Part shown: in pieces, positions 12,436 through 26,325 of the stretch
Layout of the letters: every line of letters begins with the position of its first letter
How positions within the stretch are numbered: the stretch's first letter is position 1
NCBI GenBank assembly: GCA_014706295.1
Contig: JACSVZ010000002.1
Coordinates: 19,886,494-19,950,493, forward strand
Length of the DNA stretch: 64,000 nucleotides
Direction: 5' to 3'
From: Lycocorax pyrrhopterus obiensis
Lineage: Eukaryota > Chordata > Aves > Passeriformes > Paradisaeidae
The notes under the pieces: generated by a model
The model's database searches: none
The model's input: only the letters and a program-made list of their open reading frames with translations
Told to the model about the DNA's origin: nothing
Made by a program: the position numbers and the translations under genes

Positions 12436-15018
12436 CTGGTGAGCAGAAATAAGACAGGATATATCTCTGTAACTAAAGTATGCTGATTGGAAAGCACAAG
12501 TGCCACAGTATCTGTAAAGAGAAACGTGCTGCCTCTGCCTGGAAGGGAATAAAGCATTGCAGATCTGTATTTTCATAATGTGAGAAATCTCTTGTCAGGG
12601 AACAAAGACTACTAGTCCAACATCACCTTAAGGCAAGAAGTGCAAGGTCTGATGCAACTTCCTATTATCTCCAACACCAGAGGCAGGCACATGTTTATTG
12701 TGACAAAGGTTCCTGTTCTGCCTAGAAAACATTTTCCAGCTCATTTGGTTCAACTCCACCCTTTTCATCATTATTTCTGTGGACATAATTTTCTCTGCTT
12801 TGTTTTAATGCTTTGTCCACAGGCCATAGAGCTGTTTGGAAAACTTCCTGATGAAAAGCAGATTTAGGACTAAATTAATTAAGACTTCATTGAGTAATAT
12901 ATATATATTCCTCAAGAATGCATATCATTGAATTTTCTTCCATTCTCTAAGTACAGCTTAGACTAGAAGCTTATATTAAAAAAACCCCAAAAACCAGAAA
13001 ACCCTATGCCATATATTTTCACGTTACTACATTTGTAAAAGCTTAAATATTTCTGCTATTCAGCTGCTTTAAATTAATTTTTTCCAATACATAATATTTC
13101 ATCTTATTTCTTCTTTTCCTCTATAGCTTCTAAAACTCCCCCTCACACTGATAAACTTCACAATTACAGGATTTCCCTGTCTTTCAGCTTTCTTTCATTT
13201 TATTAAAACTCCCACTGCATTGTTCCCAGCTGTTGTACTGCTCTGCCTCTAGTATAAATCTGTATGCAAGTATTCTGAGTCAAAGGGTAATTTTTTACAG
13301 GAACTGGTATCCATTTCCAGTTTAATACGCTCTAAAACATTAATAATAAGCAAATTCACATAGCCCAAACAAGTCAAAACCACAATAAAATCTGTTATGA
13401 GTAGAAATAAATGAAAAATGCATCAAATATCCAGGAATATTTAGGGTGTAATCCATGGACTTTTAGTGAATAAGGGAAAAAGTATTTCAGTGAAGGTCTA
13501 ACAGAAAGTGCAAAACCAAAGAAAAGATGTCTCTTTTTTTTTTTGGCAAGTGTTTGGCTATGTACATGTGGGGACAGTTTCTTGATGATTGCAACAATTC
13601 AGCCCTCTTGTCAACTAAGAATTGGAACAAAGGTTTTTATATCTCTGAGAGTCATCTAAAAAGGAACAAGAAAATGACTCAGAAGCAAAGGACTTTCAGG
13701 AGATGTCAAAAGGACAAATACTTCAAGTACTGAACAGCAAGCACCCTGAAAACCAAAAAGGAGTCAGAGAGGGAGAATGAAAAGTATGAACTGCCAAAAA
13801 CATGCAGGATGTCAAGAAACGCAGAAGATTGGCACTAATCAAAGGGTATTTTTTAAAGCACTAGAGAAATATTGCAGAGAAAATGAAGACTAAAAGGAAA
13901 GCAAGCAGAGCCAAACTCTATGTCTATTTTCAAAGTTACTTTAGCAAACAAGCAGTTTTTAAGAGGAAAAAAAAAGTTAAAATAGAAAAGTGCTTGAATT
14001 TACATCAAAGCTGGATTTTTCTGGCTTACCCAAATTAATTTCATTTAAGGCAAGACAAACCACATGTCATGTAAGTGAAAAAGATTGCCCACTCAGCCTT
14101 CGGCTTAAGTAAATCTGTTGACAAATTTGCAGGTATTTAATCTAGGAGTTTTAAAAGGTAGGTTTTAGAAAGAAGTCCAAACAGGCTCTGAAACAGGGCT
14201 AGAAAAATTTTGCATTTTTAAGTCCATTTTTCATGAGAACAGAAAGTTATTTGCTTAAGCAGAAAATGGATTGCAGCTAGAAATTCTCCTTTAGCTTTTT
14301 GTAGAGCCAATTATTAACAATGAAACAGAGGAAAGATCTAAAAAACTGGCTACAAGCTTCACCATCTGAAAACATGTTCAAGTTTTGCTGCAAATACTTA
14401 CTTTCAGGGAAAAGTTTTATAGAGTAGAACAAAGTCACCCTTTCAGAGTAATCAAAATTTCATTAAGTTTAACATAACTTTTTAATGGCAAACTTATAAC
14501 CTTTTTTTTTTTTAATGTGGTCAGACTGGAGAGCAGTACTGTGCCAGTGTATAAATCTTTAACACGTATCTCCTTTTCTTCTAATATAGAGTTTTAGTAA
14601 ACATCATTAGTTTCAATAAAATCCTCCAAAATTTTTTATGCAAGAACAATTTTAGCCACCTGTTAATAAAACCACCAAAACCGTACTTTTGAAATAATTC
14701 CAAGTATTCAGACAAGACTTAAATATGAGAGCCCCTTCCCAAAAATATCCTATTCATATTATCACGACCATTCTAATTTTAAATTGTCAAATTGTAACTG
14801 AAAGACTTCTGTACAGTAGCAGAAAGTCAAGCAATCACAGTTACCCCAAATTTATCCGTTTTCAACAAGAATTGACAGAATTCTTTACTTTGATGTGAAA
14901 GACAATAATTGCACAGCATCTGCTTCCAGTTAAGTGGCACTAATGCAATAGTTATCTTGAAAAAGGAATAAGATATTAATATATTTGATTAAAAAGGGTT
15001 CTGGGTAACTGTTCTTAC

Positions 15019-15120
15019 CACTCATCTCTGTTTGCTGAAAGAAATTAGTAAAATCAATTGAGAGGTTAAAACCAAACTGAATGCATTGATCAGTGCACAG
15101 CATGAGCATCATAGTTGCAA
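15019..15120 (-). CDS. Candidate internal exon, unknown domain
   Basis: A 102-nt minus-strand segment (phase 1 to 1) with a strong acceptor (GACTTTTTTTCCTTTACTAG) and a good donor (GAGTG then GTAAGAAC). Only one frame is open: ATMMLMLCTDQCIQFGFNLS, then IDFTNFFQQTEMS. I do not recognise it. The spacing CTDxxCI...ID has a faint LDLa look, but four of the expected cysteines are absent. It is phase-compatible with the candidate at 16424-16487 upstream and with the open frame at 12365-12435 downstream. Confidence 0.3.
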
Positions 15121-16423
15121 CTAGTAAAGGAAAAAAAGTCCATAATATTAGGAAAAGGTGTCCTGAACTAGATATAATCAGGTCAAAGTCCTAGATCATT
15201 ACAGTCTGAAAAAAGATTACACTTTGGGAAACAATTTGGTAGCATATTTTCCATCTTTGCAGTGACAGACCACATAAAATTCAAGAGGAGATCACACGTG
15301 CTGATAAAGAGAAAGTAGAGAAAATATTCAGTGGGAGATACTAAAATCCCTGTGTGTACCATGTACTACAAATTATCTCTGCACCTAGAGTTTGAAGAAA
15401 AAAACTACTTCAATTCTGAACCGTCAAGAACTGCCCTTCTTTCTCTGAACCGCAAAGTAAGAAGGGGGGGAAAAAATTTCCAGAAGTGCTTCTAGTCCAT
15501 AAAGCAATATCCTACTAGAAGGCAAAACTATTAATTGGCATAAACTCTGATCACACAGAAGCTTTTCTACCTCCTGTCCACCATATGTGCTTCTTCAGGG
15601 AAATAAGAATGGAATAAAGATTTTCTCAGAATTTGCTTTGCAGACCAAAGACTTCCAACAGGTTTCAGCATGTACTGCTCCCACACCATCTTTCCTCTAC
15701 CACATCATTCTACCAAGCATTTTGGTTCTGTTCTCTCCTATAAGCAGCTCCCTGGGCCCTGCAAGGGACCTACAGCAAGTAGCACTGTCCCACAGGAGAG
15801 TGAAACCCATGAGGCAGAGGACCTGATGCATTATGTGGTATGAACTATAACACAACATAGCAAAGTCTGTTTCATAAGGTGTTTAACTCAAACTAGCCCC
15901 AGACTAGTCCCGTGGAAGAAACAGCCATCAGTGGCCAAGGAGTGCTCCCAGAGTTCATCCTCTGCTCTAGTCTCATGCAAGGGTATCCATTTCACACTCT
16001 CTGTGGTTGCTCTGCTCCAGGTCACTCAGTGTGCAGGGATTGTTGGAACATTTCTTTCAATAATGCAGCCCTCAATAGAACCAAAATGTTAACGTGCTAA
16101 GCACACTTAGCAACTCTTGGAACAAGAGCTGCCCTTCCCTCCATCCTTAAGGAACCTAAATAGATCTAGTTTTCTTCCAAAGTGTGGAGAAAAAAAGCGT
16201 ATTATAAAAACTAAACCTGAACCAAATTAAACAGTTCTTCTATCCATCTCAACTCATCTGTCCTAACCTTGGCTGCCAGAGACTGGGACAGCAACCAAAG
16301 GCATTACAGGTAGCACAGACAGATAAACACCTCCTCAGGACAAACCACCCAAAGAGGTCTATTTATAAGTGAAACAACTCCTTTAGAGATACCTGATGTT
16401 TTTTAAGAGTAAAATAAACTTAC

Positions 16424-16487
16424 CCTTTGGTATCACTTCTAAATATGCAATGAGGGCAAATAAATCCTTCCAGTGGTCTGTCTGCTT
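16424..16487 (-). CDS. Candidate internal exon, unknown domain
   Basis: A 64-nt minus-strand segment with a branch-point-like CTAAC, a T-rich tract and CAG acceptor (TTGTTTTTTCTAACTAATG... ATATGACAG), and a consensus donor (CAAAGG then GTAAGTTTA). Two frames are open. KQTDHWKDLFALIAYLEVIP (phase 0 to 1) splices in frame to 15019-15120. ADRPLEGFICPHCIFRSDTK (phase 1 to 2) does not. The splice signals are better than the coding evidence, and no family is assigned. Confidence 0.3.
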
Positions 16488-19400
16488 CTGTCATATACAA
16501 CATTAGTTAGAAAAAACAAGATCAGGGAGAAATCTGGAAGAAAGCAATATCCTCATCTCCCATAACTGGAGCTAAATCAGCACAGCTCAGGTTTGTGTCT
16601 CCAGCAATATTAATCTTTAGTCCTGAAACATGTCCACATGCCCAAGACCTGAAAATTAGGCTGCTAAGATCTAGAGAGAGTCTCAACAAAGTACATACCT
16701 TAGTAACCAGACTAAAAATAAAAAACCCTTATCCACCAAGTTGTCCCATATTGTTGATTTTGTCCTTAGGACATCTCTGGCATGACATTGCTCCTGAGGA
16801 TTTCCAAGCAGTCATGCTCACTCTACATATTTCTAAAAATTATTCCTGAAAAAGAGACAGGAGGTTCGGAATTACAAATCTTTCTTGGTCAAAACTCCCC
16901 TTTATCTCAATTTCCTCATCCATAAGCAAATAAGTAGTCTGAAAATTTCTGAGTTTCTCTGATACCCCCTGATAAATAAGACTAAGTAGAAACTAATGAT
17001 TCTGAGTAAACTTTCCCCATCAATTGTAAGTCAACCTTCAATATAACAGCAAAATCTTGATACCCAAAGAAATAATATTCAATTAAAATAAGAGAGGGAT
17101 ATTTGCCAGCTCTGATTTTCAGAGATATTAGATAATAGGATGACATCCTGAACAGAGAATAGCTCCTTTGAAACATACTTTCAGTGCAATTCATACAAAG
17201 TTCAACTTTATGCAATGAAGGCACATGCTTTGGGAAAAGTCCTAGGAATTAAAGCACTAAGGAGATTAATCATAGTAGCTTACCACTTACAATGAAATTG
17301 TGTAAAACTTCAGCGTACATGCTTCACTTGGAAAAAAAAAAAGAGTCACAGGATAACTGTGCTGCCTCAATAAAACAGCTCTATCCTAAGTCAAAAATGC
17401 CTAGTTATACTTCTTAAATTAACCCAGACATATTAAAAATTTTATTTACAGTAATCACTTTTCAATTGGAGCTATGTGTTACTTAGAGCAGTTTCATACT
17501 TCAAGGAACTGTTGGAAATATTCTATCACTGTTACTAATTTCTTGACTATCTTTCATTCTATCATTACAAAAAAATTATTTAGATCTAGAGATTCATTTA
17601 ATCCTTAAATCTAAGATAAATGAATATGAATCTGAGTCTAGATGCATTATCAAGTTAATGTGAAATGTAGTACATTCTCATAGATCACCAAAATGTTAGA
17701 ACTTTCCTTGCAGCTTTTAACAACTTGTTAATATTGCTTTTTACTTCGGGTGACTTTGTTTACAGTGAGAGATCAACAGGATAAGTGAAGAAATGAACAA
17801 ACAGAACATATAAACAAAACAAACCTTCTTATGTCCTTCCTAAACCAGCTGCCACTAAGACATGGACATTTTTCCAATACCGTAAAAACTCTCATAAAGC
17901 AGCAGCTGTAGGTATAGCTCAAAGGGACATTGAAGCTGCTCCAAGTGATATTTCTAGAACCACCCCAGACAGAGAATGAATCAGAAACATCCCATACCTC
18001 TATTTCCATCTCCCAATCACACAAAATAACCCTAGACCTCCTGACCACTTCTAGGAAAAGGGGGTGTAGCTGACAGACTAGACAAGTCCCTGGTGGTTGA
18101 AATAAACACATTATTCTCTCCAATCACAGAAAAAAACCCCAAACCAACAAACAAATAAAAAAAGTAAATCCCATTCACAGCCCCAAACTCCTAAATACCT
18201 TAGTCTACCATGCAGAACCTAAATCTTCCCAATTTCCTGTTCTTCCTCTACAGTTCTTACCCAGACTGCTACTTATCCCTACATGATTTATCAGGTAGTG
18301 ATCCTCTACACCTGCATTAAAGTGATGAGTTTTCAGCTGCTCTCTTAGGAAAAAAAAGCAGAATGGTTTTATCTACAAGCTTCCCAGAAACTTGATAGAT
18401 TTTGTTGCCTTGAAAAAGCTTGTAGTCTTGGAGTACCAATGCCAGAGAAGCTGCCATGATGTGGGTCCACCACCATGGGGGCTGTCCTCCCGCAGCAAGA
18501 ACAACTTCTTCCAGAGTTGCTTTGAATGCAGTTGAGTGTATAAAACTTTGAGATAAAAATAAATATTTTCTCATTTTATCCCCTCCTCCATGAAATGCAT
18601 CACACATTTGCAGACTGCAGCTGGCAAAGTTGTGATTGAGATTTTGAATCGCCCAGCATTTGTTTTCAAAGTTTACATGGTTGCTTTTTTTCACAGTTAG
18701 GTATCGCCTACCATCAGCAGCAATAGTTTTCAGTCCTTATCAGACTTATTGAATGTTTTTGTTGAAGTACAAAGTTTAAAATGAATGTGGTGTTTATAGA
18801 TAATGACAGGTTATTTCAAGTATGGCAATAAAATTTATTGCTTTTCCTTACCAATTTAAAATTCTAGACAGCTGCTGTGAGCTAGGTATTTACCACATCA
18901 AAAAGACAACTCACCTGAGTGAACAAATTCCTATCTGCATTTTTTTCAAATATATAAGCAGCAGCTCAAATAAACAATTCTAATGAAGATTTTAGCTGAA
19001 TGTTATCAAAACAAGAAAAATTTGAGTCTTGAGAATTTCTAAGTTAGGCCAAAAGCTTGCCACAAAGGATACATGCTTAGATGTCCACCACACTAAAAAG
19101 AGGCAGAATTGTTTCACCAACTCCAGTGACCATATTTCAGTACCAAATAACTTAAATGTATAAAACTGTCACACTCAAAATTTTCAATGAGTAATAGGGA
19201 AACACATAAATGTAGACCTAAGAATTTTAAACAGCACAATTTCTGTTTTAATAGTCCAAGTTATCTAAGAAAATCCTCATTAATCAAGTTGATGTATATG
19301 ACATCCCAAGTGTCTAACTCTTTTCTTCCTGTTGTGTTCATCTCTACAATGGTCCTCTGTGTCTTAACATCAGCAACTTCAAGCTCCCTCAAAAAGAATG

Positions 19401-22400
19401 GGGCAGTATTGAGTCAAGTCATCAACAACCTGAAGTCTGCACCAGAAGGGCAAGTATGCTCTTTTAGGGGCATAATTCAGAGAGTCTTCATCTTTGGTCT
19501 AGGATGCATTTGGGTCCAATTTAGCACACTTTCTTGTAGGAGCTTTCTTCCTCCTCCTTGGTTCCCAAGTGAAGTATGAGAGTTATCCAACGCCTCCCTC
19601 ATCCTCAGTTGAAGTAAATGGCTGTTGTCTGCTCAGGGAATGTATATATTTTTCAGACATTTCCTGCAGAGCAATTTTCACAGACCTCATGCTAAAATGG
19701 GACTACGATGAATTGGCCTGTATAAAATTGTTTAAACAAGCTCAAACAGGGCAAGACAAGCCTTGATGAGCTCTGAGATCTATGCTGTCAAATTGACATG
19801 AAGGCTACAGCCTGTGACTCTGTATCAAATATATAGTGGGCTATGAAAAAGGATGGAAAACAATTTAATATTTGGCTTTTTTATCCTTGACCATGCCGTA
19901 TATGTCATCTGGACCTGTTCTGTGAGCCCCTTCAGTAAAAAGTGAGCCGTGCTTTCCACCAGTGGCACATAATTTCAAATCTACAGTTTCAAAAGCTTCA
20001 AGATGCAGTACCTATCACTGAGACTCACTGGATATCACTGGGTTCCTATTCCCAGTAAAAACCCACTGATTAATGAGCCTTCTGCTTGTCTTTATAAGGT
20101 CAAAAGCCTCACTGACTGCAGCCGAGGATATCCGAGGACTTCAGATCATACTGAAGCAATTTGAGCACAACCTTCATAGGGCAAAAAATCAGAAACCAAC
20201 CAGTAATCGCAGGTAGTCAGAGCTCTACCCTAAACAGTTAATCTTCAAAGATTGATAAGTGTATATTAATTGATTTACTGCATATTACTATTCTATTTTG
20301 GACAGAAAATTCTCAAGACAATAAATAAATGACTGGACATCCATTACTGCAAGAAAATTACATTTTTAGCATGAATTATGTATAAAAGAAGTAACTTATC
20401 AAAGAATAGTTGCATAACTTAATATCAGGTAAATTTACAGTTGTGGAGGAGGTAGAAGCCCAGTGTAATGTTTCACAAGGAGATAGAAATTACTTTATAA
20501 CAAGCAGTTAATTATTTTCTGGATCTCTGGTAAATAGACTATACACTCGAGTCCATCTTCAATATTCTAGTACGATTAGGAGAAACAATTATTAATGGAA
20601 ATTCATTTTAAAAAAAATTCTGACAAGCTCATAGAAAAAAACCCCCAAAATTTGAGATGAAATTACTAGTAAATTCAGATTGCTCTGTACATGTGTACCT
20701 AGACAAGCTTACCTTAAAATTAAGTTTTAAGAGCAGAAGTTTTCTGCTAAGAAACAAAGTTAGAAAAAGTATCACCTGTCCAATTAAACAGAATATACCA
20801 AGTATGATGGTGAGTATTCACCTTACCTATTGCCACTTCACACGCGTGAACCAGAAGTTAGCAATGTCCCTGAAACAGATTCTCAAGATATTTAAAACAT
20901 CAGAGCTCCTTTAGATTTTTGTCAGTTTACTTCAGACTTTGTTGCTCTTCAGCTCCTTTGTTCTTCTGCTGGGGCTGCTGCCAGCAAGGTGCCAGTTCTT
21001 GCTATAGCAATTCCTGTGACATAAACCATGGACAGCTTTGACATAGCTGACTCTTTCCATGGGAGACGAGCAAACAGCACCTGACAGATACTAATGAATT
21101 TCAGCCCTGGTGGCACAAAGGAAATGTTCACAGCAATGGCTGAAGATGTGTACCAAGAAAGCAGGCAGAATACAAGTTTGTGGTACAAATCTACCAGCGC
21201 ATATCTGCAGCATGCCTGGATGGAAAATACATAATCACATCAACCAATGACTCATAAAAAAATAGGGACTTTCCTTTTAATTGAAACACCAAGAAGTTTT
21301 GAATAAATAGCTCCAAATCAGAGGTCAGCTCAAAAGCTAATGCAGAATGATCAGCAGGAGAAGAGAACGAGTGTCCAGCCACAGGCAGGTGCTGAAGCTG
21401 GCTGGATGCAGGTAGTATTGACAGATTTGTTACGCTGTCCCTTGCACTCAAACCCTCTTGAAAATGGATTACTGACAAGAGAACTACTCTGTCTGTGATA
21501 CAACCCTTCCCCAGAGGAAAACCAGACCATGCTGGGAGAATAATACCTACCAAAGCCAAGAAAGACAGTTTGGAGGCAGACAAGGCAAACACCCTCTGCC
21601 ACAACATGGGTCTTGTGTTCTGACATCGCCTTCCATCCAACACACTGTGAAATGTGTGCTCTAAGCATTATTAGACTGGAAAAGAACAGTTATGACAAGC
21701 AGTAAACGAAGTTTTTCTCCTTGTCTTTTTTCCTAGTGACAAAGTAAGTTTTTCTAAAGAAAACTCAGAAATCAGGGCAATGGTTAGTGTTTGTCCAGAG
21801 ACGTCCAGGGGAGTGACAGGAACAAAGCACCACCACAGAGTAAAAGCCTAGGTGAGGAAGACATTAGGTTTTCAGTTAATAGCTCAGAATTTATTTAGAA
21901 ATTATAAGTTCTAGCACAATAGAAAACAATTAGCAAAAACTATTCACCTTGAGGATAGGTAAAAACTGGTGGTTTGCACCAAATACAATATGATATCTTC
22001 CATTCCAACATATGAACTCTTAGGAGGTTTTGAAGATAGGAACTTAAGTGAAAACTTTCCTCTTTCTTTCTGGTAATAAATTACCTTCTGACAGTGCAAT
22101 CATCAGCTGCAGAAATAAATTTTCCCTGGAATTCTTGAGAATAAAACAAGGTCAAAACCTGCCGGCAACATCAACCAGGCCCCAGTTTAGAGTTCAATTT
22201 TGTATTTAGTTTTATTTGATGGAACTGGTTTCCCAGGGCTTAATAGACGCACGGTTTTTTGAGAGAAAATACACTTTGTTGGTTAGGAGAAGGAGGCTGA
22301 AAACTGTTTCTAACTCCTAACTTGTGACTTTTAGGAAACTGAAGTCTTTAATACTCCTGTATGCAAAAGGAACATAATTCTATGCACTACTGTTGGAAAA

Positions 22401-25400
22401 CTACTGGTTTAAATAGTTGTGGACAGTCAGACCAGATGATCAGAAACATTTGCTTTTGTCTTAAACTCTGTCCTCCTAATGCTATCATAAAGATGGGATT
22501 TATTAATGTTTAGATGCATCTTTAAGAGTCTTGGAAAGACATTATTAATGCCCATTTGAGTAATGACTTTTTTTATTTAAGCACAAATGACACGTGGCCA
22601 CATTTCTGGCAGAGACTCGATACAAGAGTGGAAATGATTTAACAAAAAAAGGGAGAGGGGATTTTAAAAATCAAAAAGTGCAACAGAAAATAAACCTAAA
22701 ACTGGAAAGTCACAGAAGAATAATGCTAAGACTGGAAAGTCAGCCTTAGAACAAAATCTCATGAAACAAAAAATAGAACAGATCAGAAATGTGCCAGAAT
22801 GTACAATACAGATTGGGTAAGGGTTGCTACATCTAAGTTCCATGCAAATGTCCAAACAAGTAAATTAAGAGTAGTTACTTAGGCAACACATCCCTGCTAG
22901 CAGTTCCACCACTAAACGGCACAATGTCAGAATTCTCAGTGCAACAACCTGCAGTTAATTTAATTTGTTAGCAGAATTGCTTTCTGAAATTATAAATAAT
23001 ACTGTTGCACTCCTCCCACAGTCACTCACAGCTAAAAGCGCTTACAGAATGAAGGCACTGTGCAGCAAAATGAAAACAAATCTGTCACCCCCACAAAAGT
23101 ATACACATCTCCAAAATGAGAGAAATAGGCCTTTATCCAAAGAGTTTGCTGGCACCACAACACTAGTTGATCTTTGATTTGGCTCACTTTTGAAAAAATA
23201 ATTGGGATTTTTGTTGAGCTGGACTATCCTAAACTTAAATCCCACTGGGAATGGGAGGTAGAAAAACAGGGCCAGCGGACTGTGGCCCGGCTGCCTCTTC
23301 TAGAAAAAAACAATCCTTTATTCTTGTTTTCTTAAATTTGTATGAAAGACAGCGGCAGAGGAAGTACAATATTACTTTTTCATACATTGGAAATGAAGGG
23401 AGCTTCCATGATTTTCAGCTTTGCACAGGCAAGCAGCCACTTTAAAGCTTATACTTACTCCACTTTTTTGCCCAGGTCTGGTACCAGAACACCAAAAAAA
23501 AGAGAATGCAATGGAACACATGAAAAAATAAGTATGTAACTCATAGGAACAGCTCCTGTGCTCCTGTGAATGTAAACAGGGCTATCAACAGGAATACCCA
23601 ATATATGTAAGCACAGAAAAGTTATGCTCAGGAGGCAAGACTTGGCAAACATGAGGCTCATGGAGGACAGAGCAGGTGTTTACCAGCAATTGTGTCCATG
23701 CATGTTCACATGGAGTAACACTGGCATCTCTTGGATTCCCAGATTTGCTCCTGAATGCAAACTCTATTCAAAGTTAAGGCTGCTTACAGGTCCTACCACA
23801 TGGACAGGCTTTCTGATCAAAACAGAAGATGTGGATGAACTACACACAGTTAAAGAAACATTCTATCAATCTTTTAGTAAATGAAGGTCTTCCATTTCTG
23901 TCCCAGTGTGATGCCAAGAAGGCTGAACAAACTCCTATCCCATCCACAGAACTAAAGTTCCAATAAAATTAAGCAGGATTAAGACATAACCATAATTATG
24001 ACAATAAAAATTAACTTTAAAGACAAAAGAAGCGGTTTTTTTTTAATTACTGACTAAGTAAAATGTCAGTGGATGTTGCATAAATTGGAAAATCATTCAC
24101 TGTGTAATAGAAGCTCCAAATAGGCTTATAGATGAAAAGTAAATGAACTGGAAAAGAACGAACAAATGTGCTGGGAATGCTGTTTTTCATATTATGTATT
24201 GTGTGAATCTGAAGAGATCCCACTATACTGGCTTTCTCACTTCAGTTTAGATGGAAATGTACTGACTTACTACAGAAACACATTTGCATTTCATTTCTTA
24301 ACCTTTCTAAGCGTTTAAGAATATTAAATCCATTTCCTTTCCAGAAGTACTAAAAAATTACTTATTTCATTGTCAAAATCATATATCCAATATTATAACA
24401 ATAATTTTTTTCCCAGGATCATTAATCCCCAGATACAGATGATTTATTTGTCTTAAATAACTTGCTTTATTTTACTGAGAAATGAAGTGAAAGTATAAAC
24501 AGGAGTAAGAAATTACACCCCGGTTGATCTGACTATAAGAACATATTCAATTTTATCTTTCTATAAAATTTAAGGGGTTTTTTTTAGAGAAACAGGAAAG
24601 GCAGAGTAAATACACATGGCAGAACACAGGTAGCATCCTCTACCTCCTCAGTCAATACTTAGGCTTTAAAGTCCTGCAGCCAAAGCAAATGCTATCAATA
24701 ATTCCAAAAAACTTTGAATCAAGACCTTTGGAAGTCACCAGGACTATTCACAAGCATAATATTACAGTGTATTCCTATGCTTAACTGCCCTGTTAAGCCA
24801 GAACACAATTCTTACACTGGTTGCAAAGCCTAAACCTGCTTCTGCTATAGGGAGCATCAACCCATAGCTCCTTAGTACAGTATTTAACTGGGATGTTAAT
24901 AAATGCTTTATCTTTCTGATTTTTCTGCCTCAGTTCATCTTTCTGTTTCAGGCATCCAAGTCCAATACTTTCATCTAAGTTTATATAAATTATACCATAA
25001 CTTTTTCTTTGAGTACTGTCACAATTGTTTTCTTCTTCTATGCAAATATAGATGTGTAACTATGGCAGGAACATGAGCCTGAAATTTCTCCCACCAGTCT
25101 ACAAAGATTTTTGTTACAACAGCTGATAATGTCTTCAGACTGACATTCTTAAGATAAATGAGATTTTTATTATATAAATGAAGATGGTTAATACTCCTTA
25201 AAATTGTGCAAAACCCACTTTTATCATACTTATAATTACTATTCCTTTACCACCATCTTCAGATTTTCTATGCAAGCAAGTATCAGATGAACCTAGAACA
25301 CAGATAAAAACTGAAAGGCAAAAATGAAAATGTTGTCAAAGAACAGTGTTTCCTGAAATATTATAAAATCATTATGGATTAGGTAGCGCAATGTCATGTA

Positions 25401-25407
25401 TCTGGGG
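16488..25407. other. Long unassigned stretch, mostly AT-rich
   Basis: Nearly 9 kb without a recognised gene or repeat family. Weak minus-strand splice-like segments occur near 17291-17326, 20714-20747 and 21949-22018, but they give incompatible phases or very short introns, so I do not call them. A relatively GC-rich block at about 20940-21670 carries the longest open frames here (150 and 105 codons on the minus strand) and is discussed as a finding. The region may be intronic to the minus-strand MAM gene. Confidence 0.4.
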
Positions 25408-25437
25408 TTTTTTTTTGGGGGGGGGGGCTTTTTTTTT
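25408..25437. repeat. T9-G11-C-T9 homopolymer tract
   Basis: Nine T, eleven G, one C and nine T run consecutively. This is a low-complexity tract. Such G runs are prone to length error in sequencing, so the exact count is uncertain. Confidence 0.85.
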
Positions 25438-25821
25438 CGTCTTAGTTCTGCTTCTTAATATCAGACCTTTCAAATAAAATTTATAAGGTAAATCAAATAA
25501 AATCTGATGGGTTACTTTACGGGGCCAAAATAATGACACTAAAATGGTACTGATAACCATAATTTTTGATCCATTCTTTCATATTTCTAAAAAAATTAGA
25601 AACCTTTGTTCTCTGAATACACCAGAAGGGAAGTACAGAAGGAAGGGTTGTTAACGCCCCATGTAATACTCCTTCATCCAGGACTTCTTTTAAAACCTTT
25701 CTACAAGTTTCTCTCAGGTCTATGTTCCCAGTTTATTCCCAATCTTTTTGTTCTCACTGTGGTTTTGATTTTCATTGTCATATCCACAGTTTTCCTCCTC
25801 TTTCACTCAGTTACAGAAACA

Positions 25822-26325
25822 TTCATAGAATCCTAGAATGGTTTGGTTTGGAAAGGACCTTAAAGATCATCTAGTTCCAATCCCCCTTCTATGGGCAGGG
25901 AAACATTTCATTGGACCAGATTGCTCAAAGCCCCATCCCTCAAAACCCCTTAAAGAAATGGGGCATCCCTAACACCAAAAATTTCTTCATAATACCCAAT
26001 CTAAACCTGATTTCTTCCATTTAAAGCCATTCCCTTTTGTCCTATCACTACAGGCTTTCATATAAGCTCCCTCTCCAGCGTTTTCCTAGATCCCCTTTAG
26101 GTACAGCAAGGCTGGTCTAAGGCCTCCCCTCCAGCAGAATCCCAGTTCTCCCAGCCTCTCTCTACAGCAGAGGAGCTCCATCTCTGATTGTCTTCGTGCC
26201 CCTCCTCTGGACTTGCTGCAACAGATCTCCACCCTCCTCATCCTGGGGGTCCCAGAGCTGGATGCAGTACTCTAAATGGGGTCATCCACTAAGCAAGGGA
26301 ACAGCCAGCTGCCTTGTTGGTGCAT
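25822..26325 (-). mobile_element. CR1 LINE, 5'-truncated 3' end
   Basis: Read on the minus strand, the left edge carries the CR1 terminal octamer-type repeat (complement of TCATAGAATCCTAGAATGG). Next comes the complement of GGTTTGGAAAGGACCTTAAAG, the hallmark CR1 3' UTR. Further right, CAACAGATCTCCACCCTCCT and CCCAGAGCTGGATGCAGTAC match the 3' part of the element in reverse orientation. The body extends about 500 bp and stops near 26325, a usual 5' truncation. It is non-coding and old, with many small differences. Confidence 0.88.
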